DNA of 64,000 nucleotides, from contig CAVOGE010000007.1 of the NCBI GenBank assembly GCA_963695195.1, positions 744,001-808,000 of the forward strand. The letters are read 5' to 3'. The DNA is from CF-167 sp963695195. GTDB lineage: Bacteria > Chloroflexota > Limnocylindria > QHBO01. The position numbers and the translations under genes were made by a program. The first letter of the stretch is position 1, and every line of letters starts with the position of its first letter. Of the stretch, positions 1 through 8,256 are shown one piece after another. The notes beneath the pieces are model-generated. The model did no database searches, had not been told where the DNA came from, and worked only from the letters and a program-made list of their open reading frames with translations.

Positions 1-1085
1 CGACCCCCTGCGCCCGCAGCCGTCGGGCAAGGCCCTCCTCTTCGGCCTCGGCGAGCAGGTGGCGCCCGGTCGAGACCATCAGCTCGACGCCGGCCGCGGG
101 ACGCGCCCCGGCCAGCTCCCGTTCCACCGCGCGCAGCTCGGGCAGCGACGCGTGGGGCGTTCCCAGCGAGACGGTGCCGATCGGCGTTCCGGGCGTCCCG
201 CTGGCCGCGGTGGTGAGCTCGTCGCGGGCAGTGCGCAGCTCCGCCAGGCCGATCTCCACGGTTGCGTCGGGCGGGCGGCCCTGGAGCGCGGCATCGAGGG
301 TCGGGGCTTCGGGCGTCGACCCGACCGCGTGGAACATGGCCACCGAACCCGACGACGCGGCGGCGGCGCCGATCGCCTTCAGCCGATCCTCCGATTGACC
401 GGCCGGCAGCCCATCGATGGCGGCCACCCGGCCACCGGCGCGCCGCCCGAGCACGATGCCCAGGACCGGGTAGAGGGCGTCGTCATCGAGCAGCGCCGCG
501 GGAATGTCGGATGCCAGCCGAAGGACCACGGTGGCGCGCCGGGCATCGGTGCGGTGCAGGCCGGCATCGGGCACCAGGCCGGTGATGGCGCACGCGATAT
601 CGGTGAAGTCACCGTAGCGTTCTGTGCGGGCGCCGAGCACGCTGTTGGCAGAAGACGATCGCATTCGACTCCGCCCACGCGACCTGCTCGCCGAGTGCGG
701 GCCGGGCAAAGGACAGCTGGTACGGGGCGCAGGTGTAGGTCGGCGTGCAGCCCAGGCTTCGATAGTGCCCCATCAGCAGCCTGCCCCGCTCGGCGGTCCG
801 GGCATCTCCGCGCCACAGCTCCGGGTGGAGGAGGTCCAGCGCGCCAACGTTGAGGGTTGTCGGCACGCCGACCTGCGCTCCACCGTCAACCAGCCGCTCC
901 ACGAAGTCGACCGTCGCCTCGCCGTGGTACAGGCACGAATCGACGTGGGCGGAGGTGATCGGGATCAGCCGGTCGGCCCGGAGCGCCTCGGCGGCGCGGA
1001 CCACGAGCCGCATGGCCAGGGCCGCACCAGGCCCGGAATCCCCCGCGAGCAGCCCGCGCTCACGCTCGTCGAGGACGAGGCTCAG
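1..1085 (-). CDS. Aconitase X (AcnX/DUF521) catalytic region, frameshifted and cut by window edge
   Basis: The protein resembles the aconitase X family, whose members dehydrate cis-3-hydroxyproline or mevalonate 5-phosphate. Visible family blocks are ITSAHVDSCLYHG, VPTTLNVGALDLLHPELW and the CTPTYTCAPYQ segment with cysteines expected to hold the Fe-S cluster. The reading frame breaks near 647, where one extra base separates AIVFC from NSVLGARTERYGDF; downstream the homology continues to the window edge. Upstream of the first ATG (1013) family-like sequence continues to a CTG at 1085 that overlaps the rpiB stop and has a GAGGAG ribosome site 8 nt before it, so CTG may be the start. It is the last visible gene of the rplU operon. 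Whether it is a pseudogene or an assembly error cannot be decided here, and the substrate is unknown. Confidence 0.75.
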
Positions 1086-1534
1086 TGCCCGGACTCCTCG
1101 GCTTCGATCCGCGCGATCTTGGCGATGCGCGCCACGTGGCGGCCGCCCCCGAACTCGGCGGTCAGGAACTCGCGCAGGCAGGCCTTGGCCACCTCGGTGC
1201 CGACGATGCGTCCACCGAAGGCGATCACGTTCGCGTCGTTGTGCTCGCGAGCCAGGCGGGCGACGACCGGATTGGTGGCCTGCACGCAGCGGATGCCGCG
1301 CACCTTGTTGGCCACGATCGCCTCGCCGGTGCCGCTACCCCCCAGCACCACACCGCGCTCGTAGTCACCGCGGGCAACGGCGCGTGCCACCGGGGCGATG
1401 AAATCGGGGTAGTCGACCGCCTCGGTCGAGAAGGTACCGAAGTCGTGATACTCGATCCGCAGTTCGTCGAGCAGCGTGCACAGCTCGCCCTTGAGGGCGA
1501 AGCCCGCGTGGTCCGAACCGATGGCGACGCGCAT
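1082..1534 (-). CDS. rpiB: Ribose-5-phosphate isomerase B
   Basis: This 150-residue protein interconverts ribose 5-phosphate and ribulose 5-phosphate in the cytosolic pentose phosphate pathway. The N-terminal SDHAG motif carries the phosphate/ring-opening His9, and His98 lies in AREHNDAN. The catalytic Cys of E. coli RpiB is absent: the loop reads LGGSGTGEAI, and Glu71 sits where the mycobacterial-type enzymes use glutamate as base. The whole length matches the family and the frame is intact, unlike both neighbours. It lies 8 nt after tsaC and its stop overlaps the probable CTG start of the aconitase X gene. An allose-phosphate isomerase role is a less likely alternative. Confidence 0.92.
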   Translation of the reverse strand: MRVAIGSDHAGFALKGELCTLLDELRIEYHDFGTFSTEAVDYPDFIAPVARAVARGDYERGVVLGGSGTGEAIVANKVRGIRCVQATNPVVARLAREHNDANVIAFGGRIVGTEVAKACLREFLTAEFGGGRHVARIAKIARIEAEESGH

Positions 1535-1542
1535 GGCGTGGC

Positions 1543-2150
1543 CTAGTCTATCGGCCCGATCAGCGCCTCGATCTCTCCGCGCGCCACCGCCCCCTCGCGC
1601 AGGAGCCGTGGCCGTTCACCGCTGAGATCCAGCACCGTCGAGGCGACCCCACCCGGAACGCGTCCGCCGTCAACCACCGCGTGCGGTTCGTCGCCGTCGG
1701 CAAACGCGATCAGCACGTCATCGGCATCGAGCGTCTCCGGTTCGCCGGAGCGATTGGCGCTTGAAGTCGCCAGCGGGCCGGCCTCGGCGAGCAGCGCAAG
1801 GGTGATCTGGTGATTCGGGGCGCGAAAGGCCTGGCTGCTGCCGCCAGTCGCCGATGGAAGGACGAGCGTCAGCCCGCCGGGCCAGAAGCGCGACGCGAGT
1901 CGGGCGGCCCGATCGTCGGCGACGTAGCCGACGGTCAACCGCCGCGGCCAGGTCCGAGACCAGCAGCGCGACGGCACGATCGAACGGCCGCCGCTTGGCC
2001 GCGAAGAGTCGAGCCAGCGCCTCGGGGTCGCCGGCGCGGCAGCCGACCCCGTAGACCGTGTCGGTCGGGAATGCCACCAGGTCCCCGTCGCGCAGGAGCG
2101 CCGCGGCGCGCGGCGATGCCGTCAAGGTCGGCGGCGAGACGGTCGGTCAC
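1543..2150 (-). CDS. tsaC: L-threonylcarbamoyladenylate synthase (TsaC/Sua5), frameshifted
   Basis: The product makes threonylcarbamoyl-AMP for the t6A37 modification of ANN-decoding tRNAs. The YrdC-fold signature FPTDTVYGVG, followed by KRRPFDRAVALLVSDL, is in one frame; RFWPGGLTLVLP and SSANRSGEPE continue in another. A single extra base near 1939-1940 explains the switch. A second extra base near 2107 is possible: a GTG at 2150 opens a plausible N-terminus (VTDRLAADLDGIA) that is out of frame with the body, whereas a TTG at 2125 gives a shorter in-frame start. The gene is single-domain TsaC length. It sits between prmC and rpiB, the usual translation-factor neighbourhood. Frameshifts may be real or consensus errors, since the gene family is normally essential. 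Confidence 0.8.
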
Positions 2151-2162
2151 GTGCGGCAGCCG

Positions 2163-3097
2163 TTAACGGCGTGCAATCTGGACGACGCGATCGATGCCCG
2201 CCAGGTCGGTCAGGACGGTCACCACGACCGGGAGCCGGCAGCGCCTCCGCAACCCCGCGAACGGCGGAAGCCTGTCCGGCGCCGATCTCGAGGAGGGCCA
2301 CGCCGCCAGGCGCCAGGCGGTCGGGCAGCCGCAGCGATCAGGCGCCGCAGCAGGTCGAGCCCATCGGGACCGCCATCCAGCGCTCCACGCGGCTCCCACG
2401 CCAGCGACCCGATGCCCGCGCCCGCCTCGTCGCTGGTCAGGTATGGCAGATTCGCCACGACCAGGTCGACCGGGCCATCGGGGAGCGCGGGGGGATCGAG
2501 CAGGTCTCCGCAGGCAAGGGTCACCAGGGCCGCGACCCCGTGCGAGGCCAGGTTCTCGGCGGCGAGTTCGAGCGCCTCCGGAGAGATGTCACTCGCCGCG
2601 AGGCGGACCCGGGCCAGCGCCGCTGCGGTCCGGAATCGCAGCGCCACGGCGAGGATCAGCGCACCGCTCCCGGTGCCGACCTCCCAGGCACGGATCGGTT
2701 CGTCGTCACGCACGAGGCGAGCGGAGATCTCGTCGATCGCCGTCGAGGCCAGCAGCTCGGTCTCGGGACGCGGGATGAGCGCGCGGGGGTCGGTGGCCAC
2801 GCGCAGCGAGTACCAATCCTTGAAGCCGCGGATGTAGGCGATCGGCTCACCGGCGACGCGGCGGTCGACCCAGCCACCCAGGGTCACCACGTCGGACGCG
2901 CTGAGGGGGGCGTCGGGGTGCGCGTGCAGCCAGGCGCGGTCACGGCCGAACGCATGCCCGACCAGCAGCTCGGCGTCGAGCCGCGGGCTGTCCGACCCAG
3001 CCGCTCGCAGACGTGCGGCGGCAGCGCCGATCAGCATGGCCGCACCCGGGCCCTCGGTCGCCAACGTGACCGCGTCAGGGGCCGGCATCGGGTCCAA
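2163..3097 (-). CDS. prmC: Peptide chain release factor N5-glutamine methyltransferase, frameshifted at 3' end
   Basis: PrmC methylates the glutamine of the GGQ motif of RF1 and RF2 using S-adenosylmethionine. The N-terminal helical domain, the SAM motif EVGTGSGALILAVA and the catalytic NLPY motif (VVANLPYLTSDE) are intact. The C-terminal 70 or so residues need two frame changes, one in the GGG run at 2323-2325 and one in the GGG run at 2230-2232; each looks like one inserted base, after which the expected ending (LLEIGAGQ, then VVVTVLTDLAGIDRVVQIARR) reads through to a stop at 2163. The start at 3097 overlaps the end of prfA by 23 nt, and a start at 3088 (MPAPDAV) is an alternative. The order prfA-prmC fits its substrate. 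Confidence 0.85.
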
Positions 3098-4154
3098 GCT
3101 CCGCGAGGCGTCTCGCCTGGTCGTCCGCCGCGAGCGGATCGACGATTCGATCCAGGTCGCCCTCGAGCAGCCCGGGCAGGTTGTGCACCGTCAGCCCGAT
3201 GCGGTGGTCGGTGACGCGGTCGTCGGGGAAGTTGTAGGTGCGGATCTTCTCGGCCCGCTCCCCCGTGCCGACCTGGGCGCGCCGCTGGTCGCCGCGCTCC
3301 TCGGCCATGCGCGCCTGCTCCATCTCCAGCAGGCGGGCCCGCAGGACGCCGAGTGCCTTGGCCTTGTTCTTGTGCTGGCTCTTCTCGTCCTGGATGGCGA
3401 CCATGATCCCGGTCGGCAGGTGCGTGATGCGCACGGCGCTATCGGTCGTGTTCACGCTCTGCCCGCCGGGGCCGCTCGACCGGTAGACGTCAACCCGCAG
3501 GTCCTTGTCCGGGATCTGGATCTCCACCTCATCTGCCTCGGGGAGCACGCTCACCGTCGCGGTGGAGGTGTGGATCCGGCCCGATGCCTCGGTGACCGGC
3601 ACGCGCTGCACCCGGTGCACGCCGCTCTCGTACTTGAGCCGCGAGTAGGCGCCGTCACCGGCGATCTCCGCAATCGCCTCCTTCCATCCGCCGCCGCCGC
3701 CCTCGCTCGTGGAGAGCAATTCGAGCTTCCAGCGCCGCTGCTCCGCGTAGCGGGCATACATCCGCACCAGGTCGGCGGCGAAGAGCGCAGCCTCGTCGCC
3801 GCCGGTGCCGGCGCGCACCTCCAGGATGACGCCGCGCTCATCGTTCGGGTCGCGCGGAACGAGCAGGACGCGCAGGTCGTCGGCGATCGCGGCCTCCCGC
3901 GCCTCCAGCGAGATCAGCTCCTCGCGGGCCATGGTCCGCACCTCCTCCTCGGGGTCGCGAGCCATCGCCTGCGTCGCCTCGAGCTCCTCGCGAACCGCGT
4001 TCCAGGCGCGAACGGCGTCGACGATCGGCTCAAGCCGCGCCAGTTCCCGGCCCAGCCGCTGCAGCGCCGCGGGGTCGGTGGCGGCCTCCGGCGTGGACAT
4101 CTCGCGCGCGACCTCTTCGTAGCGCGCCTCGATCTCTCGGAGGCGGTCGATCAT
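3075..4154 (-). CDS. prfA: Peptide chain release factor 1
   Basis: RF1 recognises UAA and UAG in the ribosomal A site and triggers peptide release. The 359-residue length is standard. The anticodon-like tripeptide is PVT in QRVPVTEASGR, the RF1 type (RF2 uses SPF), and the universal GGQ occurs in SSGPGGQSVNTTDSAVR. The ATG start at 4154 overlaps the DUF1385 stop in an ATGA arrangement, so the genes are translationally coupled. prmC, which methylates this GGQ glutamine, follows directly. RF2 is encoded separately at 22.3 kb. Confidence 0.97.
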   Translation of the reverse strand: MIDRLREIEARYEEVAREMSTPEAATDPAALQRLGRELARLEPIVDAVRAWNAVREELEATQAMARDPEEEVRTMAREELISLEAREAAIADDLRVLLVPRDPNDERGVILEVRAGTGGDEAALFAADLVRMYARYAEQRRWKLELLSTSEGGGGGWKEAIAEIAGDGAYSRLKYESGVHRVQRVPVTEASGRIHTSTATVSVLPEADEVEIQIPDKDLRVDVYRSSGPGGQSVNTTDSAVRITHLPTGIMVAIQDEKSQHKNKAKALGVLRARLLEMEQARMAEERGDQRRAQVGTGERAEKIRTYNFPDDRVTDHRIGLTVHNLPGLLEGDLDRIVDPLAADDQARRLAELGPDAGP

Positions 4155-5239
4155 CGGTCCGTGGGCGGCGTTACGTCGGCGCGGCTACCGGTCTCCCCAC
4201 TCGTCGGTCCGGCACCGGACGGCGCGGCAGCCTCTCGGTCCGCGGTGAGGCACGACTCCAGCGAGGCGATGCTGACCTCGAGCATCGAGTGGTCAGGGGG
4301 ACGGGTGGTGAGCGACTGCAGCCACAGCCCCGGCGCGTAGATCGCCCGCACCAGGCCGTTGCCGTAATGGCTGGCCCCGAAGCGCACCAGCTCGTAGCTG
4401 AAGGCGGCGATCACCGGCACGAGGGCGATCCGCGAAAGGAAGAGGACCGGGAACGGGATACCGGTCCGCGGGATCAGGCTGAAGAACAGGATGCTGACGA
4501 CCACCACGATCAGCAGGAAGGTCGTGCCGCAGCGCGTATGGGCGGTGCTGAACCGATCGACCTCCTCAGGGGTCAGGGGACGCTGTGCCTCGTGGGCGCT
4601 GATCGCCTTGTGCTCGGCGCCGTGGTACGCGAACACGCGTCGGATCTCGGCCATCATCCCGATCAGCACGATGTACGCCACGAACACGACGAGGCGGATC
4701 CCACCCTCCGCGAGGTTGGCCAGCAGGTCGCTGGTGGTTGCCCGTTCGGCGAAGGTGGACAGAACGAGCGGGAAGACGAAGAAGAGGGCGACCGCGAACC
4801 CGATCGAGAAGATCATGGTCAGGGCCATCGTCCCCCTGCCGACCTGGATATCCTCCCCTTCCGCGGCGATCGCCGCGGAGCGCATCAGCATCCGCGTTCC
4901 GATCACCAGCGCCTCGTACAGGACGAACACGCCACGCACGAACGGCACCTTGATCCAGCGGCCCCGGGTCATCGCCGACGGCAGCGGCTCCGAGTAGGTG
5001 CGGATCTCTCCCGACGGGGGGCGGACGCTCATCGCGACCGTCGTGCGGCCGCGCATCATGACCCCCTCGATCAGCGCCTGGCCGCCGTAGAAGAAGTCGG
5101 GCATGCGGAATCGTGGCCGCTCACCGGCGCGCGCGATCGAGGAGATCACGAACGGCCCGGCTGCCATCAGCAGCTCGGGGACGAGAAAGATGAGGTGCGG
5201 CGTCAGGCGCGCCGGCCACCCGGTCAGGTGCCGGCGCAT
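4151..5239 (-). CDS. DUF1385 (YqhQ-like) membrane protein
   Basis: This 362-residue integral membrane protein belongs to the DUF1385/YqhQ family, recognised by the block YGGQALIEGVMMRG and by the AYHGAEHKAISAHE segment. About four strongly hydrophobic segments are visible (for example around GFAVALFFVFPLVL, LVVFVAYIVLIGMM and FLLIVVVVSILFFSLI). The biochemical function of the family is not established. It is commonly found next to rpmE and prfA, as here, and its stop overlaps the prfA start. The C-terminal 40 residues are Ala/Pro/Ser-rich and poorly conserved looking. The true start could lie downstream of 5239, near the MPDFFYGGQ methionine, because the first 44 residues precede the conserved block. 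Confidence 0.85.
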   Translation of the reverse strand: MRRHLTGWPARLTPHLIFLVPELLMAAGPFVISSIARAGERPRFRMPDFFYGGQALIEGVMMRGRTTVAMSVRPPSGEIRTYSEPLPSAMTRGRWIKVPFVRGVFVLYEALVIGTRMLMRSAAIAAEGEDIQVGRGTMALTMIFSIGFAVALFFVFPLVLSTFAERATTSDLLANLAEGGIRLVVFVAYIVLIGMMAEIRRVFAYHGAEHKAISAHEAQRPLTPEEVDRFSTAHTRCGTTFLLIVVVVSILFFSLIPRTGIPFPVLFLSRIALVPVIAAFSYELVRFGASHYGNGLVRAIYAPGLWLQSLTTRPPDHSMLEVSIASLESCLTADREAAAPSGAGPTSGETGSRADVTPPTDR

Positions 5240-5246
5240 GACATGC

Positions 5247-5453
5247 CTAGCGCTGCGCGCGTTCCATGCGGCGCTGGAAGCGCTCGACCTGGCCGGCGGT
5301 ATCGACGATGTTCTGGGTGCCGGTGTAGAAGGGATGGCAATTCGCGCAAACCTCGACCCGGATCGACTCGACGGTCGATCCGACGGTGAAGGTGGTCCCG
5401 CAGACGCAGTGCACCTGTGTCTGATGGTACTGCGGATGAATCTCTGGCTTCAT
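5247..5453 (-). CDS. rpmE: 50S ribosomal protein bL31, zinc-binding type
   Basis: A 68-residue large-subunit protein that bridges to the small-subunit head. It is the zinc-binding (C+) form, with Cys16 and Cys18 (CVCG) and Cys36 and Cys39 (CANCHPFYTG). The block CHPFYTG is diagnostic. The start codon overlaps the rpmA stop by 4 nt, so it is translated from the rplU-rpmA-rpmE message. No zinc-free paralogue is seen in the window. Confidence 0.97.
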   Translation of the reverse strand: MKPEIHPQYHQTQVHCVCGTTFTVGSTVESIRVEVCANCHPFYTGTQNIVDTAGQVERFQRRMERAQR

Positions 5454-5722
5454 GGGGCTCCTGGGCTTCCGGCGGCGACGACGCTGACGCGCTTCTTGTC
5501 GCGGGTCTGATAACTGAACTTGACGGTGCCATCGGCTTTGGCGAAGAGCGTGTAGTCCCGCCCCATGCCGACGTTCTCGCCGGGGTTGAAGGTGCTGCCG
5601 CGCTGGCGAACGATGATCGTGCCGGACAGGACGCGCTGCCCATCGCCACGCTTCACGCCGAGGCGCTGCCCGGCCGAGTCGCGGCCGTTCCTGCTGGAGC
5701 TGCCTGCCTTCTTGTGTGCCAT
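5450..5722 (-). CDS. rpmA: 50S ribosomal protein bL27
   Basis: A 90-residue protein near the peptidyl-transferase centre. The N-terminus begins MAHKKAGSSSRNGRDS, without the cleavable leader peptide found in Firmicutes bL27. The characteristic VLSGTIIVRQRGSTFNPG and VGMGRDYTLFA blocks are intact. The gene follows rplU by 6 nt and overlaps rpmE by 4 nt, the classical L21-L27 pairing. Confidence 0.98.
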   Translation of the reverse strand: MAHKKAGSSSRNGRDSAGQRLGVKRGDGQRVLSGTIIVRQRGSTFNPGENVGMGRDYTLFAKADGTVKFSYQTRDKKRVSVVAAGSPGAP

Positions 5723-5728
5723 CTGCTC

Positions 5729-6268
5729 CTACTCCTCGCCCTTCGGCTTGGCCGTGCGGCGTGCGCGCGGCTTCGGCTCCTCGGATGCAACCGTTTCGGC
5801 GGTAGCGGCCTTTGCACGCGTCGTTCGTGGACGTGCGGCCTTCGGCTCGGTGGCCTTCTTCTCGACCAGCTTCGCGGCTGCCTTCGGCTTCGCGGCTGCC
5901 TTCGGCTTCGCGGCTGCCTTCGGCTCGGTCGCCGCCATTGCCGCCTGCACGGTCGGGTGAATGGCGTCGATATGGACGCTCATCAGGTGCTGACGATGCC
6001 CCGTGCGCCGTCGGTACTTGACCTTCTGCTTGAACTTGAAGATGACCAGCTTGGGGCCAAGCGTCTCGCCGAGCGCCGTTGCGCTCACGGATGCGCCGGG
6101 TACCACGGGCGTGCCCACGGTCACGTTGTCGCCGTCCGCGATCATCAGGACGCGATCAAACGTGACCGATGCACCGGGCTCGACCTCCAGCCGCTCGATC
6201 GTGAGCGTGTTGCCGGCCTCGACCCGGTACTGCTTCCCGCCGCTGCTGACGACGGCGTACATGATCAT
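5729..6268 (-). CDS. rplU: 50S ribosomal protein bL21 with Ala/Lys-rich C-terminal tail
   Basis: Residues 1-103 or so form a normal bL21 (MYAVVSSGGKQYRVEAG, IFKFKQKVKYRRRTGHRQ). Beyond this the protein carries about 75 extra residues rich in Ala, Lys, Pro and Arg, including three AAAKPK-type repeats encoded by a perfect 18-bp tandem repeat. The tail resembles low-complexity basic extensions seen on ribosomal proteins of GC-rich bacteria and is probably disordered and RNA-binding (inference). Two methionines (6268 and 6262) could start it. It is the first gene of the operon and has a consensus promoter at 6353-6381. Confidence 0.95.
   Translation of the reverse strand: MIMYAVVSSGGKQYRVEAGNTLTIERLEVEPGASVTFDRVLMIADGDNVTVGTPVVPGASVSATALGETLGPKLVIFKFKQKVKYRRRTGHRQHLMSVHIDAIHPTVQAAMAATEPKAAAKPKAAAKPKAAAKLVEKKATEPKAARPRTTRAKAATAETVASEEPKPRARRTAKPKGEE
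5871..5924 (-). repeat. Three perfect 18-bp tandem repeats inside rplU
   Basis: The unit TTCGCGGCTGCCTTCGGC (plus strand) occurs three times without mismatch at 5871, 5889 and 5907. It encodes the Ala-Lys-Pro repeats of the bL21 tail and could change copy number by slippage without breaking the frame. Confidence 0.9.
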
Positions 6269-6352
6269 CTCCAGTGGGGTGGTTCAACGGTCGCGTGGCA
6301 CGCGCGGCGGGCGCACAGCGAAGCGGGCCGACGTACTGCCCGTGGAACGGCG

Positions 6353-6381
6353 AGTCTACCGGGCGATCGGGGGGGTGTCAA
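6353..6381 (-). promoter_or_regulatory. Promoter of the rplU operon
   Basis: On the minus strand TTGACA (6381-6376) is followed after 17 bp by TAGACT (6358-6353), about 85 nt before the rplU start. The elements lie in the last codons of the upstream DUF2344 gene. This is one of the clearest housekeeping promoters in the window. Confidence 0.75.
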
Positions 6382-7069
6382 CGAACAGGAGCCGGGTCCG
6401 CACCGCCGGACCGGCCCGCAACCGAAGGTCCAGGGACGCGACCACGTCTTCCGGGCGCCCAGCGCCGCTGGCGTCGAGGCGCAGCACCAGGCGGAGCTGC
6501 GCCCGATGCTCGACCTCGTTCACCTCCAGCACTTCGACATCTTCGACCAGCGGCCGCAGGTCTCGCGTTCCTGCATCCGCGCGTCGCTCGCTCTCGCCTC
6601 GACGACGCTTGCCGACCAGGCGCGGCGCGGCGAGCAGCCGGACCACCGCGCCCCGGAGCGCCTCGTCTGTCAGCGCCGCGTCGCCGCGCACCTCGATCTC
6701 GTACTCGGCCGCCCGCAACTGCGATGCGGCCGATGGGAAGCCGTGCCACACCTCGCGGGCATCGACAACCTCAAGCCCTTCGGGCAGGAGCGCCGCGGCG
6801 GCCTGGATTCGACCGATCGGCACAAGGTCCTCGAAATATGCCTCGAGGACCTCGCCCTGCAGCTCGATGCCCACGGGCAGGTTGGCAGCGAACTTGAGGC
6901 GTGGGCGCGGCCGCTGTGCGTTGGTCCGCGAGAGGGGGAGCCCCGACTCGGTGAAGACCCGCTCGAACTCCGCCATCAGCTCGGCCTGGCGCATGCGCAG
7001 TGCGGGGTGGCGGCGCGCGAACAGGATCTGCCAGCGCTGACGCGGCTGGTCCGGCGGTCTGGTCGTCAT
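6356..7069 (-). CDS. TIGR03936 family (DUF2344) protein, radical-SAM-associated
   Basis: A 237-residue protein of the DUF2344/TIGR03936 family. The recognisable block is RPRPRLKFAANLPVGIELQG, preceded by a helix with AELMAEFERVFTESGLPLS. Members usually accompany or are fused to a B12-binding radical SAM protein and lie upstream of rplU or the RNase E/G gene; no such partner is adjacent here. The C-terminal half (after about residue 130) is variable and Arg-rich. The molecular function is unknown. It is separated by 43 nt from rodA upstream and contains the rplU promoter at its 3' end. Confidence 0.75.
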   Translation of the reverse strand: MTTRPPDQPRQRWQILFARRHPALRMRQAELMAEFERVFTESGLPLSRTNAQRPRPRLKFAANLPVGIELQGEVLEAYFEDLVPIGRIQAAAALLPEGLEVVDAREVWHGFPSAASQLRAAEYEIEVRGDAALTDEALRGAVVRLLAAPRLVGKRRRGESERRADAGTRDLRPLVEDVEVLEVNEVEHRAQLRLVLRLDASGAGRPEDVVASLDLRLRAGPAVRTRLLFVDTPPIAR

Positions 7070-7112
7070 CAGCGACGATGGTACTCGCCCTGTGGCAATT
7101 GGCTTCAGGCCG

Positions 7113-8255
7113 TCAGAAGGTGGGCTTCCATGCGTGCATGCGCACCGATTGCAGGATACCCATCCCGAATAGCAGCGAGATCATTGACGACCCGCCGTAC
7201 GTCACAAATGGGAGCGGGACACCGGTGACCGGCATCACCCCGGTGACCATCCCGATGTTCACCATCACCTGGAAGACGAGCAGGCTGGCGAGCCCTCCCG
7301 CCACGAGCATCCCCAACCGATCCCGCGCACCCCAGCCGATCACCAGGATCCGCCAGACCAAGAGAGCAAAGAGGCCGAGCACGAGCAGGCCGCCGACGAA
7401 GCCGAGCTCCTCGGCGACCACGGTGAAGATGAAGTCGGTCGACTGCACGGGCAGGTAGCCGAGCTGGTTCTGGCGCCCTGCAGTCAACCCCTGCCCGAAC
7501 CATCCGCCCGAACCCACGGCGTTGAGGGCCTGGATCAGCTGGTAGCACGCCCCCTGCGGGTCGCTCTGTGGGTCGAGGAAGCAGAAGAGACGCTGGCGCT
7601 GGTACTCCTGCAGCGCGCCGATCGCGATGGGCGCGATCGCCACCACGGTCCCCGCCAGGATCGCCAGCCAGCCGATGCTGGCACCGGCAATGAAGAGCAT
7701 CCCCACCAGGATGGCCACGAAGACCAGCGCCGTGCCAAGATCCGGCTGGCGAAAGACGAGCAGCGCCGGGACTGCCATCAACAGGCCGGCGCCGACAATC
7801 GTGCTCAATCTGCCGATCCGCTCGCCTCGCGACGCAAGGAAGCTTGCCAGCACCACGATCATCAACACCTTGCTGACTTCGCTGAACTGGAAGTCCAGCC
7901 CGGCCACGGTGATCGACATCTGCGCGCCGAACAGGTTCGTGCCGATCAGCATGGTGAGTGTCAGCAACCCGAGCACCACGAAGTAGATCGGCGCCGCGAG
8001 CATCTGCAGCCAGTGGTAGTCGATGCTGGCGGCCACGAAGAAGAGGGTCAACCCGATGCCCGCCCAGATCAGCGTCTTTACGGTCTGGGAGAGTGCGCCG
8101 GGGGTGCTCGCGACGGTGTAATCGGCGGAGAAGCCCATGGCCGCCCCGAACACGACCAGCAGCAGCACGTAGAGCAGGAGCTGTCGGTCGAAGGCGCGCC
8201 AGCGGCGATCTCGCAGCGTCTCAACAAATGTTGCGGCCGTCACACCCGTGCTCAT
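7113..8255 (-). CDS. rodA: RodA, SEDS-family peptidoglycan glycosyltransferase
   Basis: This 380-residue polytopic protein polymerises glycan strands from lipid II during cell elongation. It has around ten hydrophobic segments and ends with the family block GVPLPFVTYGGSSMISLL. The preceding gene encodes its partner class B PBP, and mreD is upstream, which favours RodA over the division paralogue FtsW. The ATG at 8255 (MSTGVTAATF) was chosen because it lies directly after the mrdA stop; longer open frame upstream only shadows mrdA. Asp in the long extracytoplasmic loop is expected to be catalytic but was not assigned. Confidence 0.93.
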   Translation of the reverse strand: MSTGVTAATFVETLRDRRWRAFDRQLLLYVLLLVVFGAAMGFSADYTVASTPGALSQTVKTLIWAGIGLTLFFVAASIDYHWLQMLAAPIYFVVLGLLTLTMLIGTNLFGAQMSITVAGLDFQFSEVSKVLMIVVLASFLASRGERIGRLSTIVGAGLLMAVPALLVFRQPDLGTALVFVAILVGMLFIAGASIGWLAILAGTVVAIAPIAIGALQEYQRQRLFCFLDPQSDPQGACYQLIQALNAVGSGGWFGQGLTAGRQNQLGYLPVQSTDFIFTVVAEELGFVGGLLVLGLFALLVWRILVIGWGARDRLGMLVAGGLASLLVFQVMVNIGMVTGVMPVTGVPLPFVTYGGSSMISLLFGMGILQSVRMHAWKPTF

Positions 8256-8256
8256 C

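Noticed and set aside
1082..1534. RpiB as inactive because the usual Cys is missing
   Set aside because: Actinobacterial-type RpiB enzymes use Glu at the position occupied here by Glu71, so the enzyme should be active.
5871..5924. Possible CRISPR-like repeat
   Set aside because: The 18-bp units are contiguous without spacers and encode part of bL21.
5417..7228. 603-codon open frame on the plus strand
   Set aside because: It is antisense to rpmA, rplU and the DUF2344 gene and has no recognisable domain.
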